A stretch of 64,000 bases of DNA from Zoroaster sp. YZ-2022 (taxonomy: Eukaryota > Echinodermata > Asteroidea > Forcipulatida > Zoroasteridae). Under the pieces are notes generated by a model. That model was not told the DNA's origin, did not search any database, and saw nothing but the letters and a program-made list of their open reading frames with translations. A program made the position numbers and the translations under genes. The stretch spans positions 5,635,200 through 5,699,199 of the forward strand of contig CM055822.1 in NCBI GenBank assembly GCA_029582265.1. The letters run 5' to 3'. Of the stretch, positions 10,056 to 21,982 are shown one piece after another. The stretch's first letter is position 1. Every line of letters starts with the position of its first letter.

Positions 10056-11872
10056 ATGGAGGGACAAGGCACAAGGCTAGATTTGTTTAATGTTCTCGAG
10101 AGGGAGTATAGAAGGGTGAGCCAGGAAACAGAAAACTTGTCACGGAGTCCATAAAACGGTTAAACACGAGGGACCCATGCTTTGGAACTCATTTACTGGC
10201 AAACTTAAATCCTCAATAAACATTTCTACTTTTAAGCGTATATACAAATCTATTATGTTGGAAGCTTATCACTGAATCTCTGTAATGCAATTGTTCATTT
10301 TAAATCCAGTTCGCTGGCCTATTGTATTGTGTAGTCCATGCCCCTAGGTACTTGTCTGTTTTTGTTTGTTTACATCTGTATGTTTAATTAGTGTAAGGAA
10401 CATGTGCATTGAGTCCTGTTATTTTGTCCTAATATGGTATGCTTTCTTTTATTTCTTTTTCTATAGGCCCAATGCACGTGCATGCTTTATAGGGACCATT
10501 GTCTACAAGCTTTGCTTCTAAATGGATCCCTCTGCAGTATCACATTTACTTTATTCACATCATTATATATTTCATTTACATAACTTTCTGTGATTAACTT
10601 TCTTTGGTTTAATACTGTGCAAATAAATCAACCTGAAACCTGTCTGAGTTTAGAATTGGCTTCTCAACACCGTAAAGGCATTCAAGGCAATACCATAATA
10701 AACGGTGGGCGGGTAGATACTGGGATTCTAACGGGCGTAACTGGTTCCCCTGATAATCCATTGGTTTCTGTAACAGAGAAAGGCGACATCCACCGTATAG
10801 ATGACAAACAACGTGGGTACACAGAAACAAGTTGTGGTGAGGCATTGGATAATCAGGAATGGGTCAACTAGTTGGTGGGACTCGGGGATAGGAAAGGATA
10901 TTCCCACAGGGACCAGGAGATATCTAGGGGACTAGACACTGCCCGTCGTACGTTTAAAAATTAAGCCACACCCTGACGGAAATGTAGCTGACATATGGGT
11001 AGAAAATAAGGGGGTAAACAGCAGCAGGGCGATGTCCACCGTACACGAAAATACTGGTTGGCCGGTGCACGCCCACCTGTGGTCTACACGGCAACATCCA
11101 GTCCAACCGGGCATCGGGGTTAAACAGTTGGGAGATCAAACTCCAAATCAATGGTTGGGATGACGTGACAAAGTGCCAATACCTTGCTGTATTGCGAACA
11201 GGTTCGGCCCAACAAATTCTTGGAACTCTCCAGAGTGAGGCAAAGGACTATCACAAGCTAGTCACATCACTGCAGGCCCGGTTCGACCCAACGGGGAGGA
11301 AGGAGCTACATCGGGCGCAGCTCAGAAACCGTCGCCAGAAACTCTCGGAAAGTTTGGTTGAGTTGGCTGAAGATATACGGCATCTTGTGGATAAAGTTTA
11401 TACTGACTTGCCGGTGGACAGTCGAGATAGGATGGGCCGTGACCATTTCTTGGATGCCTTGCAGGACGGAGAAATGAGGACAAGAATTATACAAATGCGG
11501 ACGAACACCCTCGATGAGGCAGTAGCGGCTGCAGTGGAACTTGAGGCTCTGAATAAAGCGGAGAAGCAACGCCGTTCTTCAGATCTTAAGAAGCTGCGGA
11601 GTGCGACTGTTGATGCTGTACAGGTAGAAAAACCCATTGTGGAGATAAACCCTGGAATGACGGAAATACAACAACAGCTTGCTAAGATGATGGAGCAAAT
11701 GAAAAGGTTCAAGAAACAAGTGCATACCGGACAAACTGCATGGAAGAACAAAAAGAACGTGCAAAAGAAAGGTCCACAATGCTACAACTGCCAAGAGTTT
11801 GGTCACATCAAAGCCGCGATTGCCCCGAGTTGGCGGGAATGGAAATCAATGAGAAAGGGGAGAGAAGTTTAA
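10056..11872 (+). pseudogene. gag of the gypsy element, interrupted
   Basis: The probable start is ATG 10056 (MEGQGTRLDLFNVLEREYRR). The frame is cut by a LINE insertion at about 10141-10631, resumes to 10871, is broken again, and is continuous from 11165 to 11872 (235 codons). The last part has GWDDVTKCQYLAVL, typical of Ty3 gag capsid, a coiled-coil-like charged stretch, and a CCHC-type knuckle CYNCQEFGHI near residue 208 whose final Cys is lost. Gag packages genomic RNA into particles. The stop at 11872 lies before the protease; whether this was a programmed shift or decay cannot be told. Confidence 0.8.
10141..10631 (+). mobile_element. 5'-truncated non-LTR retrotransposon inside gag
   Basis: The first 130 bases encode a typical C-terminal tail of a LINE ORF2 (GPMLWNSFTGKLKSS, FKRIYKSIMLEAYH, stop at about 10276). 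A roughly 350-bp AT-rich 3'UTR follows, ending near 'gcaaataaatcaacc'. Similar flanks gaaaacttgtc (about 10131) and gaaacctgtc (about 10634) may be the target duplication. Boundaries are approximate. Confidence 0.6.
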
Positions 11873-11921
11873 ACCAAGGAGCAAAGAGCGCTCAACCGAA
11901 ACAGGGAAACTTCTAGAAGCT

Positions 11922-12345
11922 GTGCCTAAGGGCCAAGGGACAGCGGAAATCGAGGGGCCCGAAATAGATTTACCAACTGAGAACGTTGCTGCGGTGGTTG
12001 GTGAAGGGTTACACTTAGATGCATGTATCAAGGGGATGCATGTTGATGTATTAGTGGATACGGGGGCGACAGTGTCCTTACTATCTGACAAAGTGGTGGA
12101 ATACTAGTGGTCAAAAAGTGACAAGGAGTTGGTGATAAACACTGATATAAAGGTTCTACTAGCAGACAACAAGGCTTTGACTGTCGCTGGAGAGGTGGAA
12201 GCTGAATTGCAGCTTGCTGGGGTGAATGTTCGACACCGATTTATTGTTGCTTCGATAGGCAATGATGTTTTGCTTGGACTAGACTTCTTACGGAATGAGC
12301 AGTGTGTGATAGACGTCACAAATAAATGTCTGGAATGGGGAGGTT
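11922..12345 (+). pseudogene. Retropepsin domain of pol, broken
   Basis: The active-site motif VLVDTGATVSLL is near 12045-12085, followed by a UAG stop at 12105. The next open stretch (12129-12434) carries the C-terminal flap and DVLLGLDFL, the ILG-type motif of retroviral aspartic proteases. It would cleave Gag-Pol. The internal stop and the shift into RT show decay. Confidence 0.85.
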
Positions 12346-14200
12346 GTGTGCTGCCTCTGTGGGAGACAGCAGTGCTGTCGCGTTACGGTCACCGAAACGG
12401 TGGTGATCCCTCCTTGGACAGAAATGTTTATTGAAGGAAGTCTGGAAGGTGGTGATATGGTTGTACCGTGTGGGTTGGTTGAACCCACAGCCTCTATGGT
12501 GGAGAAAAACAATGTCATGGTAGCACCTTCGATAGTCAGTACTGGTATCGGTGTAGTGCCCATACGCCTCATAAACCCGGGAGAAAATACAGTAACCCTT
12601 CATCAAGGAACGACAGCAGCCATGTTCTATGCGGTAGATGCTATCGGCCCCGAGATTGCTGTGACCAATGACAATAGTGATGTTGAGACAAAGTGTGTCA
12701 GAACAACATTTCAAACGAACGGCTTTGATAAGAAAGACGTCATTGTGCCCAGCCATCTAGAAGATCTCTACGAAAGATCATCGAGACAACTTACCGACCA
12801 GGAACGTTGTAAGTTAAAAGAATTGCTCATAAGATACCAGAGCCAGTATTCTGCAAAGGAAGGTGACATTGGACGCACTGAGATGGTCAAACATCGGATT
12901 GAGACGGGGAATTCAGTTCCCATAAAACAGCGGCCCAGACGGTTGCCACTGCATCAGAGAAGAGTCGCCGAGGCCGAGATTGACTCAATGCTTAAAAGAG
13001 GCATCATCAAACCTGCTACTGGTCCATGTGCCTCACCAATCGTCCTAATGCGGAAAAAGGATGGAAAAGTGCGTTTTTGCGTAGATTACCGACGGTTAAA
13101 CGCAGTTACACAGAAGGACGCGTATCCTATACCCCGCATAGACGACACGATTGACATACTATCCGGGTCCCAATTTTTCACAACTTTGGACCTCGCATCA
13201 GGGTATTGGCAGGTCCCAATGGATGATGGCGATAAGGAGAAAACAGCATTTTCTACGCCAAGCGGGTTCTATCAGTTTGAGGTCATGCCCTTTGGGCTGT
13301 GCAATGCACCATCGACATTTGAGCGCCTCATGGATAGCGTATTGCGAGGGTTACAATGGCAAGTGTGTCTGGTGTATCTGGATGACGTCATTGTGTACAA
13401 TAGCACTTTCGATGAGCACACACAGCGTCTAGACCTTATTTTATGTCGGATAAAAGAATCTGGTCTCAAACTGCAACCCAAGAAATGTCATGCTACAGAA
13501 AGAAGTGGCATACCTCGGACATATCGTTTCCGCGGAGGGGGTGAAAACGGATCCCGCGAAGATCCAGCAAGTGCAGAACTGGCCCAGTCCCACATCAGTC
13601 TGTGATGTGCGTAGCTTTCTGGGATTGGCCTCTTACTACAGGAGGTTTATTCCAGGTTTTGCTAGATTAGCAAAGCCGTTGCATAAGCTCACGGAGGCTG
13701 GCAGGCCATTTCGATGGACAGAGGAGAGTCAGCAGGCTTTCGACGAGTTGAAATCACGATTAGTTTCATCACCAATCTTAGCTTATCCTTCCCCACCTTC
13801 AATGTTCATAATAGATACAGACGCATGTGATTTCGGAATTGGAGCTGTATTGTCCCAGCAACAGAATGGCGAGGAAAGAGTTATAGCGTACGCAAGTAGA
13901 GCCTTATCGAAGGCCGAAAGAAATTATTGTGTTACCAGAAAAGAGATGCTGGCGGTGGTGTACTTTGTAAAGTATTTCTGTCCATATCTTTATGGACACC
14001 GGTTCCTGTTGAGGACAGACAGATCATGGTGCTCTGAGATGGTTGTTTAACTTTAAGGAACCGGTTGGCCAGGTGGCGAGGTGGCTGCAGCTCCTGGCAG
14101 AGTATAGCTTCAGCATAGAACACCGTCCAGGCCGTCAGCACAATAATGCAGATGCAATGTCGAGGATGCCTTGCAGCCAGTGTCAGCACCCCTGGGAACA
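12346..14200 (+). pseudogene. Reverse transcriptase and RNase H of pol, frameshifted
   Basis: RT motifs are in order: VRFCVDYRRLNAVT, FFTTLDLASGYWQV, FEVMPFGLCNAPSTF and the catalytic LVYLDDVIVY (YxDD). A frameshift near 13490-13510 moves the connection domain (VRSFLGLASYYRRFI) to another frame. RNase H follows with DTDACDFGIGAVL, SKAERNY and LLRTD. A second frameshift near 14025 precedes the HRPG-NNADAMSR end of RNase H. The stop at 14453 separates it from integrase. The family is clear; this copy could not make an active enzyme. Confidence 0.92.
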
Positions 14201-14485
14201 ACAATTGGGTATTTCACCATCACTTAATGTCGAAAAGAAGGATTCGAACATGATGGTAGATTCTGGGGATGATGTTGAATCAGAGAAAGAAAATGAGGAA
14301 ATACAACCTGCAGGATATGCCGTGACACAAGTGACAAGCTGTCGAACAGTTATGAAGGACATACAAGCCAATTGGCTTGAAGGAATGTCAAGATCACATC
14401 TTCGAAGTAAACAGTTAGAAGAACCGTACTGCGTACAGTCATCAACTGGCTAGAAACGGAAGAAACAAGACCGGCTTGGAAAGAA

Positions 14486-15775
14486 GTGTCAGCAGAAGGT
14501 CCTTGGCTGAAAACATTGTGGGGAGCCTGGAAGCAGTTGTCCCTTAGAGAAGGGGTGTTGTGTCGTAAATGGGAAGACGACACCGGGAAACAGATTCACT
14601 ATTTGCCGGTGATTCCGCAGGCGATACAAGGAGAAGTCCTCCGCCAATTGCACGACTCGCCCACAGGAGGTCATCTGGGGATCAAAAAGTTGTACGAGAA
14701 GGCAAGGTACCGATTCTACTGGCAAGGGATGAGAAATTCTGTAAGGAACTGGGTTAGGCAATGCCTTGAATGTGCCAAGCAGAAAATGCCAAACAAGACA
14801 AAAAAGGCACCACTTCAACAACAAATATCTAGAATACCAATGGAGAGGGTGGCCATCGACATCACCGGTCCGTTTCCTGAAACAGAGGCTGGAAATCGAT
14901 ATATTGTAGTCATATCAGACTACTTTACTAAATGGACGGAAGCTTTTCCTGTGGCGTCTATTACTGCCGACATCATCGCCAACGTGTTAGTCAATGAGTT
15001 CATCTGCCGCTTTGGAGTGCCCAGAGTCCTGCATAGTGACCAGGGTAGGCAATTTGAGAGTGAGTTGTTTCGAAAGACGTGTGCTCTCCTGGGAATTGAA
15101 AAGACGAGGACTACGCCATATCACCCACAAAGTGATGGGCAAGTAGAGAGATTTAATAGGACTCTCAAAGTGATGTTATCATCATATACTTCCCAGAACC
15201 AGAAGGATTGGGATCTCCATGTTCCAACCATCATGATGGCATACCGTGCATCGCCACAGGAAAGCACCGGTATGACCCCAAATATGCTAATGTTTGGTAG
15301 AGAGGTAGAGCTTCCTGTTGACCTTATATGTGGTGTACCGACACATAGTAAGTTAGCAGAGGTGCCAGACTATGTCACCGAATTAGAAAGGAGATTGGAA
15401 GTAGCTCATGACATAGCAGGAGACCACCTTAAAAGAGCGGCCTGTAGCCAACGACGCAATTATGATCAGAAAACAACCAATGAGACATATCAGGTGAGTG
15501 TGTTCCCAAAATTGCAACCAAAGTTTGACGGACCGTATGTAATTACCAAAATGTTAACAGACGTAGTAGTCCGAATAAAGAAAAGCCCCAGCCATAAATC
15601 TAAGGTTGTCCACATCAACTTACTGAAACCTTTTCATGGGGATTTTGACCGGGCGTGGTTCGACCCACCGGAGGGAACCGGGAGCGATGGCAGAAATCAA
15701 AGTTCATCGTCAGAGATAGAACCTCAGTTGGTCACCGATAGTGACGGGCCAACTTGGAACGAGGACCACGGATAA
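14486..15775 (+). CDS. Integrase of the gypsy element (zinc-binding, DDE core and GPY/F domains)
   Basis: An open frame of 429 codons, the best-preserved part of pol. The HHCC domain has HDSPTGGHLG and CLECAKQK. The catalytic core shows AIDITGPFP, LHSDQGRQFES and HPQSDGQVERFN, giving the D, D-35-E triad. The C-terminal KFDGPYVI...VVHINLLKPF is a GPY/F module. No chromodomain follows. Integrase inserts the cDNA into host chromosomes. The Met at 14486 is simply the first in this frame; in the intact element it would be part of a longer Pol. The stop overlaps the start of the downstream zinc-finger reading frame. Confidence 0.93.
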   Translation: MSAEGPWLKTLWGAWKQLSLREGVLCRKWEDDTGKQIHYLPVIPQAIQGEVLRQLHDSPTGGHLGIKKLYEKARYRFYWQGMRNSVRNWVRQCLECAKQKMPNKTKKAPLQQQISRIPMERVAIDITGPFPETEAGNRYIVVISDYFTKWTEAFPVASITADIIANVLVNEFICRFGVPRVLHSDQGRQFESELFRKTCALLGIEKTRTTPYHPQSDGQVERFNRTLKVMLSSYTSQNQKDWDLHVPTIMMAYRASPQESTGMTPNMLMFGREVELPVDLICGVPTHSKLAEVPDYVTELERRLEVAHDIAGDHLKRAACSQRRNYDQKTTNETYQVSVFPKLQPKFDGPYVITKMLTDVVVRIKKSPSHKSKVVHINLLKPFHGDFDRAWFDPPEGTGSDGRNQSSSSEIEPQLVTDSDGPTWNEDHG

Positions 15776-15926
15776 GGTCAGGAAGGATTTTTGGCCAATT
15801 CTCCCATCAGTGAAGGCAAAGCAGCTATCACACCCCCAAGACGAACACGCAAACCCCCTGACCGGTTTGGTGAATGGTGTCAATAATATTCCCTTCTTTT
15901 GTTTCTCTTTGCATGACAGGCTGAGA

Positions 15927-16460
15927 ATGAGGAGGAGTCGAAGCCGGAGCTCATCCCCATCCCGAAGTGCATTCAAGTGCATCCAGTGCAACCGGGAATT
16001 CTCCAATCAGCAAAACTTTCGAAGGCACATTGATGACATTCATGGCAAGAGGGACCGTCACAGATGCCCCTTTTCTTCGTGCTCCCTGTCCTTCAGCCGA
16101 AAACATGATCTGGACCGCCACTGGAGAATGGCCCACAGGGAAATATCTTCCGCACCCGCGGCAGCCCTGGAGGCCATGGAGATCCCGCGCACTCCGGGGA
16201 GGGACCTTGACCCAGATGTGCTTAGTGTGCACGCCGGCAGCGTCGAAAGGCAAGTGATGGGAGCATCATTCTCCCCATCCCCAGTACGAGCCCCTGTCAC
16301 CAACAGAACCGACCTTTCCAATCCTACTGGTAGACGCATCTTCCCCAATGATCGCATCAACACCCCAACTGGAACCCTTACGACACGTCATGGTTCAAAC
16401 AGAAGCAGCAAGGAGCTCCAGTCACCGAATAGCGGAGATAACAATCCAGGAACTGCTTGA
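15927..16460 (+). CDS. Accessory 3' ORF with two C2H2 zinc fingers, behind a splice acceptor
   Basis: Starting at ATG 15927 the product is 177 residues: a basic Arg/Ser-rich start (MRRSRSRSSSPSRS), finger 1 CIQC-x12-HIDDIH (residues 18-39), finger 2 CPFSSC-x12-HWRMAH (47-70), then a Pro/Ser/Thr-rich tail. The frame is open upstream to 15741, but ATG 15927 lies eight bases after CAG at 15917-15919, preceded by a pyrimidine-rich tract (cccttcttttgtttctcttt). That arrangement suggests a spliced subgenomic mRNA, as env is expressed in other gypsy-like elements. A second frame stays open to 16515 with a coding-like tail (ELLDEEGKVTARIIKEGF), so a frameshift near the 3' end is likely. Nucleic-acid binding is expected; function unknown. 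Confidence 0.75.
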   Translation: MRRSRSRSSSPSRSAFKCIQCNREFSNQQNFRRHIDDIHGKRDRHRCPFSSCSLSFSRKHDLDRHWRMAHREISSAPAAALEAMEIPRTPGRDLDPDVLSVHAGSVERQVMGASFSPSPVRAPVTNRTDLSNPTGRRIFPNDRINTPTGTLTTRHGSNRSSKELQSPNSGDNNPGTA

Positions 16461-16821
16461 CGAAGAAGGAAAGGTCACCGCACGAATAATCAAGGAGGGA
16501 TTTCTCACCAGCTAAATCTTTGACACCTCTGTACGTCATTCGATCGAGTCCGTGTTTAGGCCTATAGGCCTACAGTTACAAGTTTTTGAAAGTTTTCAAG
16601 TTAAAGTACTGTTTAAATTAAACACAGTTCCTTTAAAGTTTAAAGGTTTGTTTATTAAGCTTGTCAAAGAAATATTAAAAACAGAACAGTTTTGAATATT
16701 TAAGGAAAGATGTTCTTAACAGAAGTTTTAGAGTTAAATTAAATATCTGATTTAACAAATTGAATTTTGTAAATTTACTGAAGTTGCTATTCATGTGGTG
16801 ATGTGAGGTCACATCCTCTTT

Positions 16822-16835
16822 AAAGGAGAGGGTAG
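16822..16835 (+). promoter_or_regulatory. Polypurine tract
   Basis: aaaggagagggtag lies directly before the 3' LTR (tgtagcgaaaac), the expected plus-strand primer position. Confidence 0.75.
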
Positions 16836-17002
16836 TGTAGCGAAAACGATCGCTGATGGCGCTGTTTAGCGCGCGTAGGTCAATGTTACAAAGTGCGCAC
16901 GTGTGTGCCTGGGGATCCAGGGACTACGCACGCGCACTGTTATACTGTAATTTTGTAATTGTGCCGGTGTTCCCGCCGAACAAGTTTTCGTTTAGGGTTA
17001 GT

Positions 17003-18473
17003 CAAAGATACTACAAAAGGAAGATAGGACACTAGTGCCGTTTTGCACGGCAGCCGATGTAACGGTATGACTCAGCAAAATTGGTACATGGGGAAGGGCG
17101 CCATCACGCGGTAGGTAGGTAAAACGAAGCAGACGACGTTAACTAAGTGTAGAAAGCTATAGGAAGGTAACGGCAAGTTTAGGGCAAATTCGCGTTAAAG
17201 ACAAAGATGTGAAAGACTTAAATGATGATTGAAATGATACATATTGTATAATATCCATCTTAAAATGGTATGCATAGATTTGAAAAAGTGTTCCTTCAGG
17301 ATTTACAAGGGGGTTTATATAAAGCAAATGGGAAATACATCGGGTGTCTTTTCTGCAGACTACGATTTTTTTGCTACCCAAGTCATGATAATCTTTTTAT
17401 ACAAGTGATAACCTTTGGATTTTTATTTTATTTTTGTCTCTGCCTTAAGAAAGTTTTCCTATCTCAATAGATTTTTTTAATTAAACCAACAAAGTGGAAG
17501 CAAAAGCTGAGATCGTGTCCTGTATATCATCAATCACTTTTAATCATCACTTGCAAAAGGTAACAGTACAATAAGAAGGCCCCAATTAATGATCAGCTGT
17601 GCTGGATGAGCAACCATCTGTAAAGATTTCTATAAATAAATTCTATAAATAAATAATAAATAAATTAATTAAAAAAAATAATAATAATAAATTCTTGTAA
17701 GTATACTATAGACATATAAAAATAGTACACTAGCATGCATCTGTAAAGATGGTTATAAATAAATAAATTGATAAATAAATAGATCAATAAATAAATAAAT
17801 ACATTTCTATAAGTGTACTTTAGACATATAAAAATAGTACACTAACATGTATCTGTAAAGGTGGATATAAATAAATAAATAAATAAATAAATAGATAAAT
17901 AAATAAATACATTTTTATAAGTGTACTATAGACATATAAAAATAGTACACTAACATGTCTCTGTAATGGTTATAGATAAAAAGATAGATAAATAAATAAA
18001 TGTAAATAAATAAATGTAAATAAATAAATAAATAAATAAATATAAATAAATATAAATAAATATAAATAAATAAATATAAATAAATAAATAAATGTAAATA
18101 AATAAATATTTATTGTAAGTATACTATCGACATATATCATAGCTCTTTAAAAAAATGAAAGTGGTCAACAATTTTTTGTATATGATAAGACCCAACTTGA
18201 AAAACCGATAAAAATGAAGATTACAATCCCATTTGGGATTGTTGGTGCAATTTATGGCAGAACACCAAACTTTCGATCTGCTCGCCATCACTTGTTTAGT
18301 TGGTGGCTAATTGGTTGGAAGTTTGCTATAGTCATAGTGCAGTAGCACCGCGCAAACGATTTTGGTTTTACCTACCTAACAACAGCGGGCGCACTTCCAT
18401 GCCCAGCCATTTTGCGTTTCACGTTTCCACCGTACCACACAGAGAGTCCTATCTTCCTTTTGTAGTATCTTTG
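17003..18473. mobile_element. hAT-like non-autonomous element in the 3' LTR
   Basis: Termini are inverted for 28 bp (CAAAGATACTACAAAAGGAA...), and weaker similarity extends for about 110 bp (ggtaggtaaaac near 17112 and its inverse near 18376). The target duplication is ggttagt, 7 bp as read, or 8 bp if one G was lost. No transposase. The interior is AT-rich and contains an AAAT-rich array. Confidence 0.8.
17630..18125. repeat. AAAT-rich simple repeat with about 115-bp higher-order period
   Basis: Runs of aaataaataaat alternate with a conserved block (gtatactatagacatataaaa, tagtacactaacatg, ctgtaaagg) repeated four times. Confidence 0.85.
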
Positions 18474-18773
18474 GGTTAGTTCTGACTTCGACAGCAAACA
18501 GTGATCATCATCTACATTACTAACGATAAGTTCAATAGTTATAACTCCATCATTTCGGCGGGAACAACTGGTAATGATGTAAGTTGATTATTATAAATGG
18601 ATATGCAGTTATTTTCTTGAAACAAAAGAGAATCAGCTAGTTCCAGTTAAACCTTAAATCCTTGGTGTCCGTTTGATTTATTTATTGGTGTCTGTCCGTT
18701 TCCGTTAACTGTTTTAAGCCAGATTTCAAGCCCGTACATAAAAAGTCCTTAGACCGCGATGGTGCGCGTTACA

Positions 18774-21742
18774 ATATCAATGGTAGGTGATATTTTCCTA
18801 AAATTTAAACCCTCTTTCAAAATGTGGTTCTAAACGAAGGTTTTTGTTTAAGGGTGACCATGTTGGGCATATGACAATTTTACCAAATCAACTTCCATGG
18901 TTGGTTGTCACTGTTTGAAATGCTGTCATTTCGTTTTGAAGGGTGCCGTTGAATTCAGAATTGTATAAAAAAAATCCTTGCCAAAATTCTAGTTCACGAT
19001 TCGTAACTGACTTTTCATTGTTATGACACTGGGGGCGCTAGATACAATAAGCGGTGAACTAAAAAAAAAAGAAGATAATTAGACCTACATTCTTTTTGTA
19101 TCGATATAGCCTGCTGCGTGGGATTCAATAATTTAAACTTGTTCACGAGTTGTGACTTCTAAGCATACAGATCAACTTAATAATTATGATCTAAATAATT
19201 ACAATTATCAATATACGAGGCAGGAATTATCAAAGGTTTCTAAAATGTTATCTTTTGTGTTTTCGACCACATAGTGTTGGGGTGTAATTGTTTTTCCAGG
19301 ACAAACGTGGGCAATTTCTTTGAAATTGCCGTTTTTAAAAACTTGTTTTCTTTTAACAAAAAGTTTTTTAAAGAGAATTTCTTTCAAAATGACGCGGGCG
19401 GCCCGAAGTTCACCGCTAATCGTATCTAGCGCCGTCATTAGCAAAGTTTGGTCGTGATTATGGTGACTGTGTTTATGTTTTTGCAAAGTCATAACGAATC
19501 AATATTGGTTATTAATAAACTATTTAAAGATGATTTTGCTATTCTACTGATTTTTATTTTTGTTTGTTTGCATTGGAACATTGATTAAATCAAATATTTT
19601 TTGAAGTGAGAGGTGTCACAAGATATACTTAAAGAAGGTATGTTTACAAGTAATTATAGTGTTCAAATAGGGTTATCAGGTGAAAAATTATTCCTGAACC
19701 AATATGCTCAATATTTATATCAAATTAAAGGTCTTTATGAAAGAAATACAATGGTTTTTTAAATCAAGAAAATCGGACGAGTCGTTTTTGAGGAATCCTG
19801 TTTTATTTAATCAAGTATACAGCATTCGATGAAGTCCGACTGTCCATACACTGTGTACATAAAGTACATCCCTAATGGCAACAAAACCGTTGAATCAGCC
19901 TACACACACCGTGGTACACACGCACAGCGTTCGTGCTTGTTTCCCTCACAAGAGCTTTTGAAAGGGTGTAAAAAATACACTCTCCGCTCAAAACACATTT
20001 ACGGCTCAAAACTTTCACATATGATAGAAAAGAGGTGTAAAATTCATTCAGACACCGCTCTTACCTTTCAACTTCAAAATTTCACCTCGAAAAACGGTGT
20101 TTAATTTTTTATCTCTTCATAACTTCGGTTGTAGAGTAGCTGTGGAGATCGAGCAAGCATGGGTATGTAAAGGAGCCCTTTGACTTAATATGGAAACCCG
20201 TTTTCATGTCAATCACAATGTACTCGGGCGCGGAGACAGCTCCGAAGTGGATGCCCTCAGCAGAGCGCGACAAATTTTACGGGCCGAATGCGCCCGATCT
20301 CGGAACACTTCGCGAAAGGCTGGGCGGGACGAGAGTGGTTCATTCATAAAAACCTAGCCTTACGTACTTCCGATTGCTATTTTATGTACATTGTTGGATA
20401 GCTGAGACTATAAGCTTTCCAATGAGCTATTACATGTAAGATTTCGACAGGTAAAAGTAATAGAATTTTTTGATTTAAAATTTTGATATTTTTTGTTGCG
20501 GGCGATGCGCTGTGCGTGTGGAGGGCTTCGGTCAAGCACGTACAAACTGAAAACCCTAGTTCAAATGAGTTTACGACAGAACCCACACTAATCATAGGAC
20601 ATTTTACTGTCAAACCATTACGCTCGTGGTTATTTTGTGAAATGTGTCATATTAAAGTAACTATTTTCCTTTCTTTATGTAAAAAAGCAGTCTTCCAATG
20701 AAAAAGAAAATAGCAAAGAACACGGACAACACAACTAAAAACACCGTAATCCGAATAGGGATGTTTAGTACACTGCTCACAAGGTGGAATTCATGTGAGC
20801 CCAAGCTTTCCCCCTCCCCCATAAAAAAAGGGGAAAAGGAACTCTAGTCTCCATGTAATAAACGTCACAGTGTCAGGACAGGATTTTGGGTTCTGTTGTT
20901 CAGCTCAATGGATTTTCATGCCAAAATGTGTCAACTTAATCACTTCACACACAGTACTACACAAACTACCGATACACACACAAAATACCCATTGCATCTT
21001 CAAGTCTTTCAATCTCATATCTTTATTTCTGATGCCAAATCATATTCTACAAAATATTGCTGTATTCATCTGTACAATGAAACCGTGTAAGGACATTTTC
21101 AAATAATGACAAAGAAAAATTGAAAGAAAAGCCTTTCACAGAGGGTGTAAATGAGAAACAATTTAATTTGGAATAAAAAAAATTCTCCTCTGTAGACAAA
21201 TGTTTACAGGGGTGTAAACCATTTGTAATAATTACCCAAAAAGAGACTAAGGGAATTATTAACTCAAAGCTAACTTGGTTTTAAGATGGTTTTCAAGTTT
21301 TTTGTTTTTTTTAATCAAACGGATTCAGCTGATAAAAAAATGAATGCATTTCAGATGAAATGATTTCTCAGGATGAAAACACTTTCTCAGGCAAACACTA
21401 ACTTCGTCGAGTTGTACCCCCAGTTCTTTTCAGAACTAATTACTACTCAATTGAGATTCCACATGGTGTCACCGCAATTAGTCTTACTTATCATCCTCAC
21501 CATGCAAAGCTACAAGTTTTACCTACTAACTGAAATGTTCTATCATGGAATTTGGATCTGCTGTCAAATCTGTATTTATTCAAGAAATTTTTTGAAATAA
21601 TATGGCTTATTTTACTCAATTTATAGTAAAGATTTTATGGGATGTTTTCAACTTTGCACTTAGTAAATGTTTTGTAAAAACTAGTTTAGATTACCAATGT
21701 TATATATTTTGTGCAGATTGATCATTTATATTGGGAAATATG
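18774..21742. other. Gene-free AT-rich stretch with one inverted repeat
   Basis: No convincing exon is seen. An inverted pair 'ggcgctagatac...agcggtgaac' occurs at about 19032-19058 and 19409-19432, suggesting a small DNA element of roughly 480 bp with degenerate ends. Near 21405-21600 a piece of the repeat found at 23527 and 24480 (cgtcgagttgta...gtcttactta) is present without an upstream ribozyme-like core. Confidence 0.5.
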
Positions 21743-21982
21743 TTATATACATAACAGCAAAAGAAACGTCACCCCCTAAATTTTGTTAAGTAATTATATT
21801 ATTAAACATAATAAATATACAATGTTGTTGGATGATTGGCTGCCAGGTCAACCAAATTTGCCACATTGTGTTCGTGTTACACTCCATACTCATAATATTC
21901 TTCATTAAACAAATTATATTAATTATAAAATGAAAATAATAAATATTTTTAGGGGTGACGTTTCTTTTGCTGTTATGTATAT
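21743..21982. mobile_element. MITE with 34-bp inverted termini, TA-flanked
   Basis: ATACATAACAGCAAAAGAAA at the left is repeated in inverted order at the right (tttcttttgctgttatgtat), with cgtcaccccctaaa/tttaggggtgacg inside. TA-rich flanks fit a Tc1/mariner-type target. Length is 240 bp, with no ORF. Confidence 0.85.

Larger units (their letters stand above)
8888..18773 (+). mobile_element. Degenerate Ty3/gypsy LTR retrotransposon, with nested insertions
   Basis: The order is 5' LTR (8888-9369), tRNA-Leu primer site, leader with tandem repeats, broken gag, protease, RT-RNase H, integrase, an extra zinc-finger ORF, polypurine tract (16822-16835) and a 3' LTR (16836-18773) split by another element. 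PR-RT-RH-IN order identifies Ty3/gypsy. A possible 4-bp target duplication is atat (8884-8887 and 18774-18777), which is weak because it is low-complexity. Gag and pol have several stops and frameshifts, and the LTRs differ by small indels, so this copy is not functional. A LINE fragment (about 10141-10631) and a hAT-like element (17003-18473) are nested inside. Confidence 0.92.
16836..18773 (+). repeat. 3' LTR of the gypsy element, split by a nested element
   Basis: LTR sequence occupies 16836-17002 and 18474-18773. The duplicated target ggttagt (16996-17002, 18474-18480) flanks the insertion. The uninterrupted 5' LTR reads gtttagggttagttctgac at the same place and serves as the empty site. 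Confidence 0.9.

Noticed and set aside
15741..15926. N-terminal extension of the zinc-finger ORF
   Set aside because: The upstream part overlaps the integrase end and carries the splice acceptor tract, so it is probably intron rather than protein.
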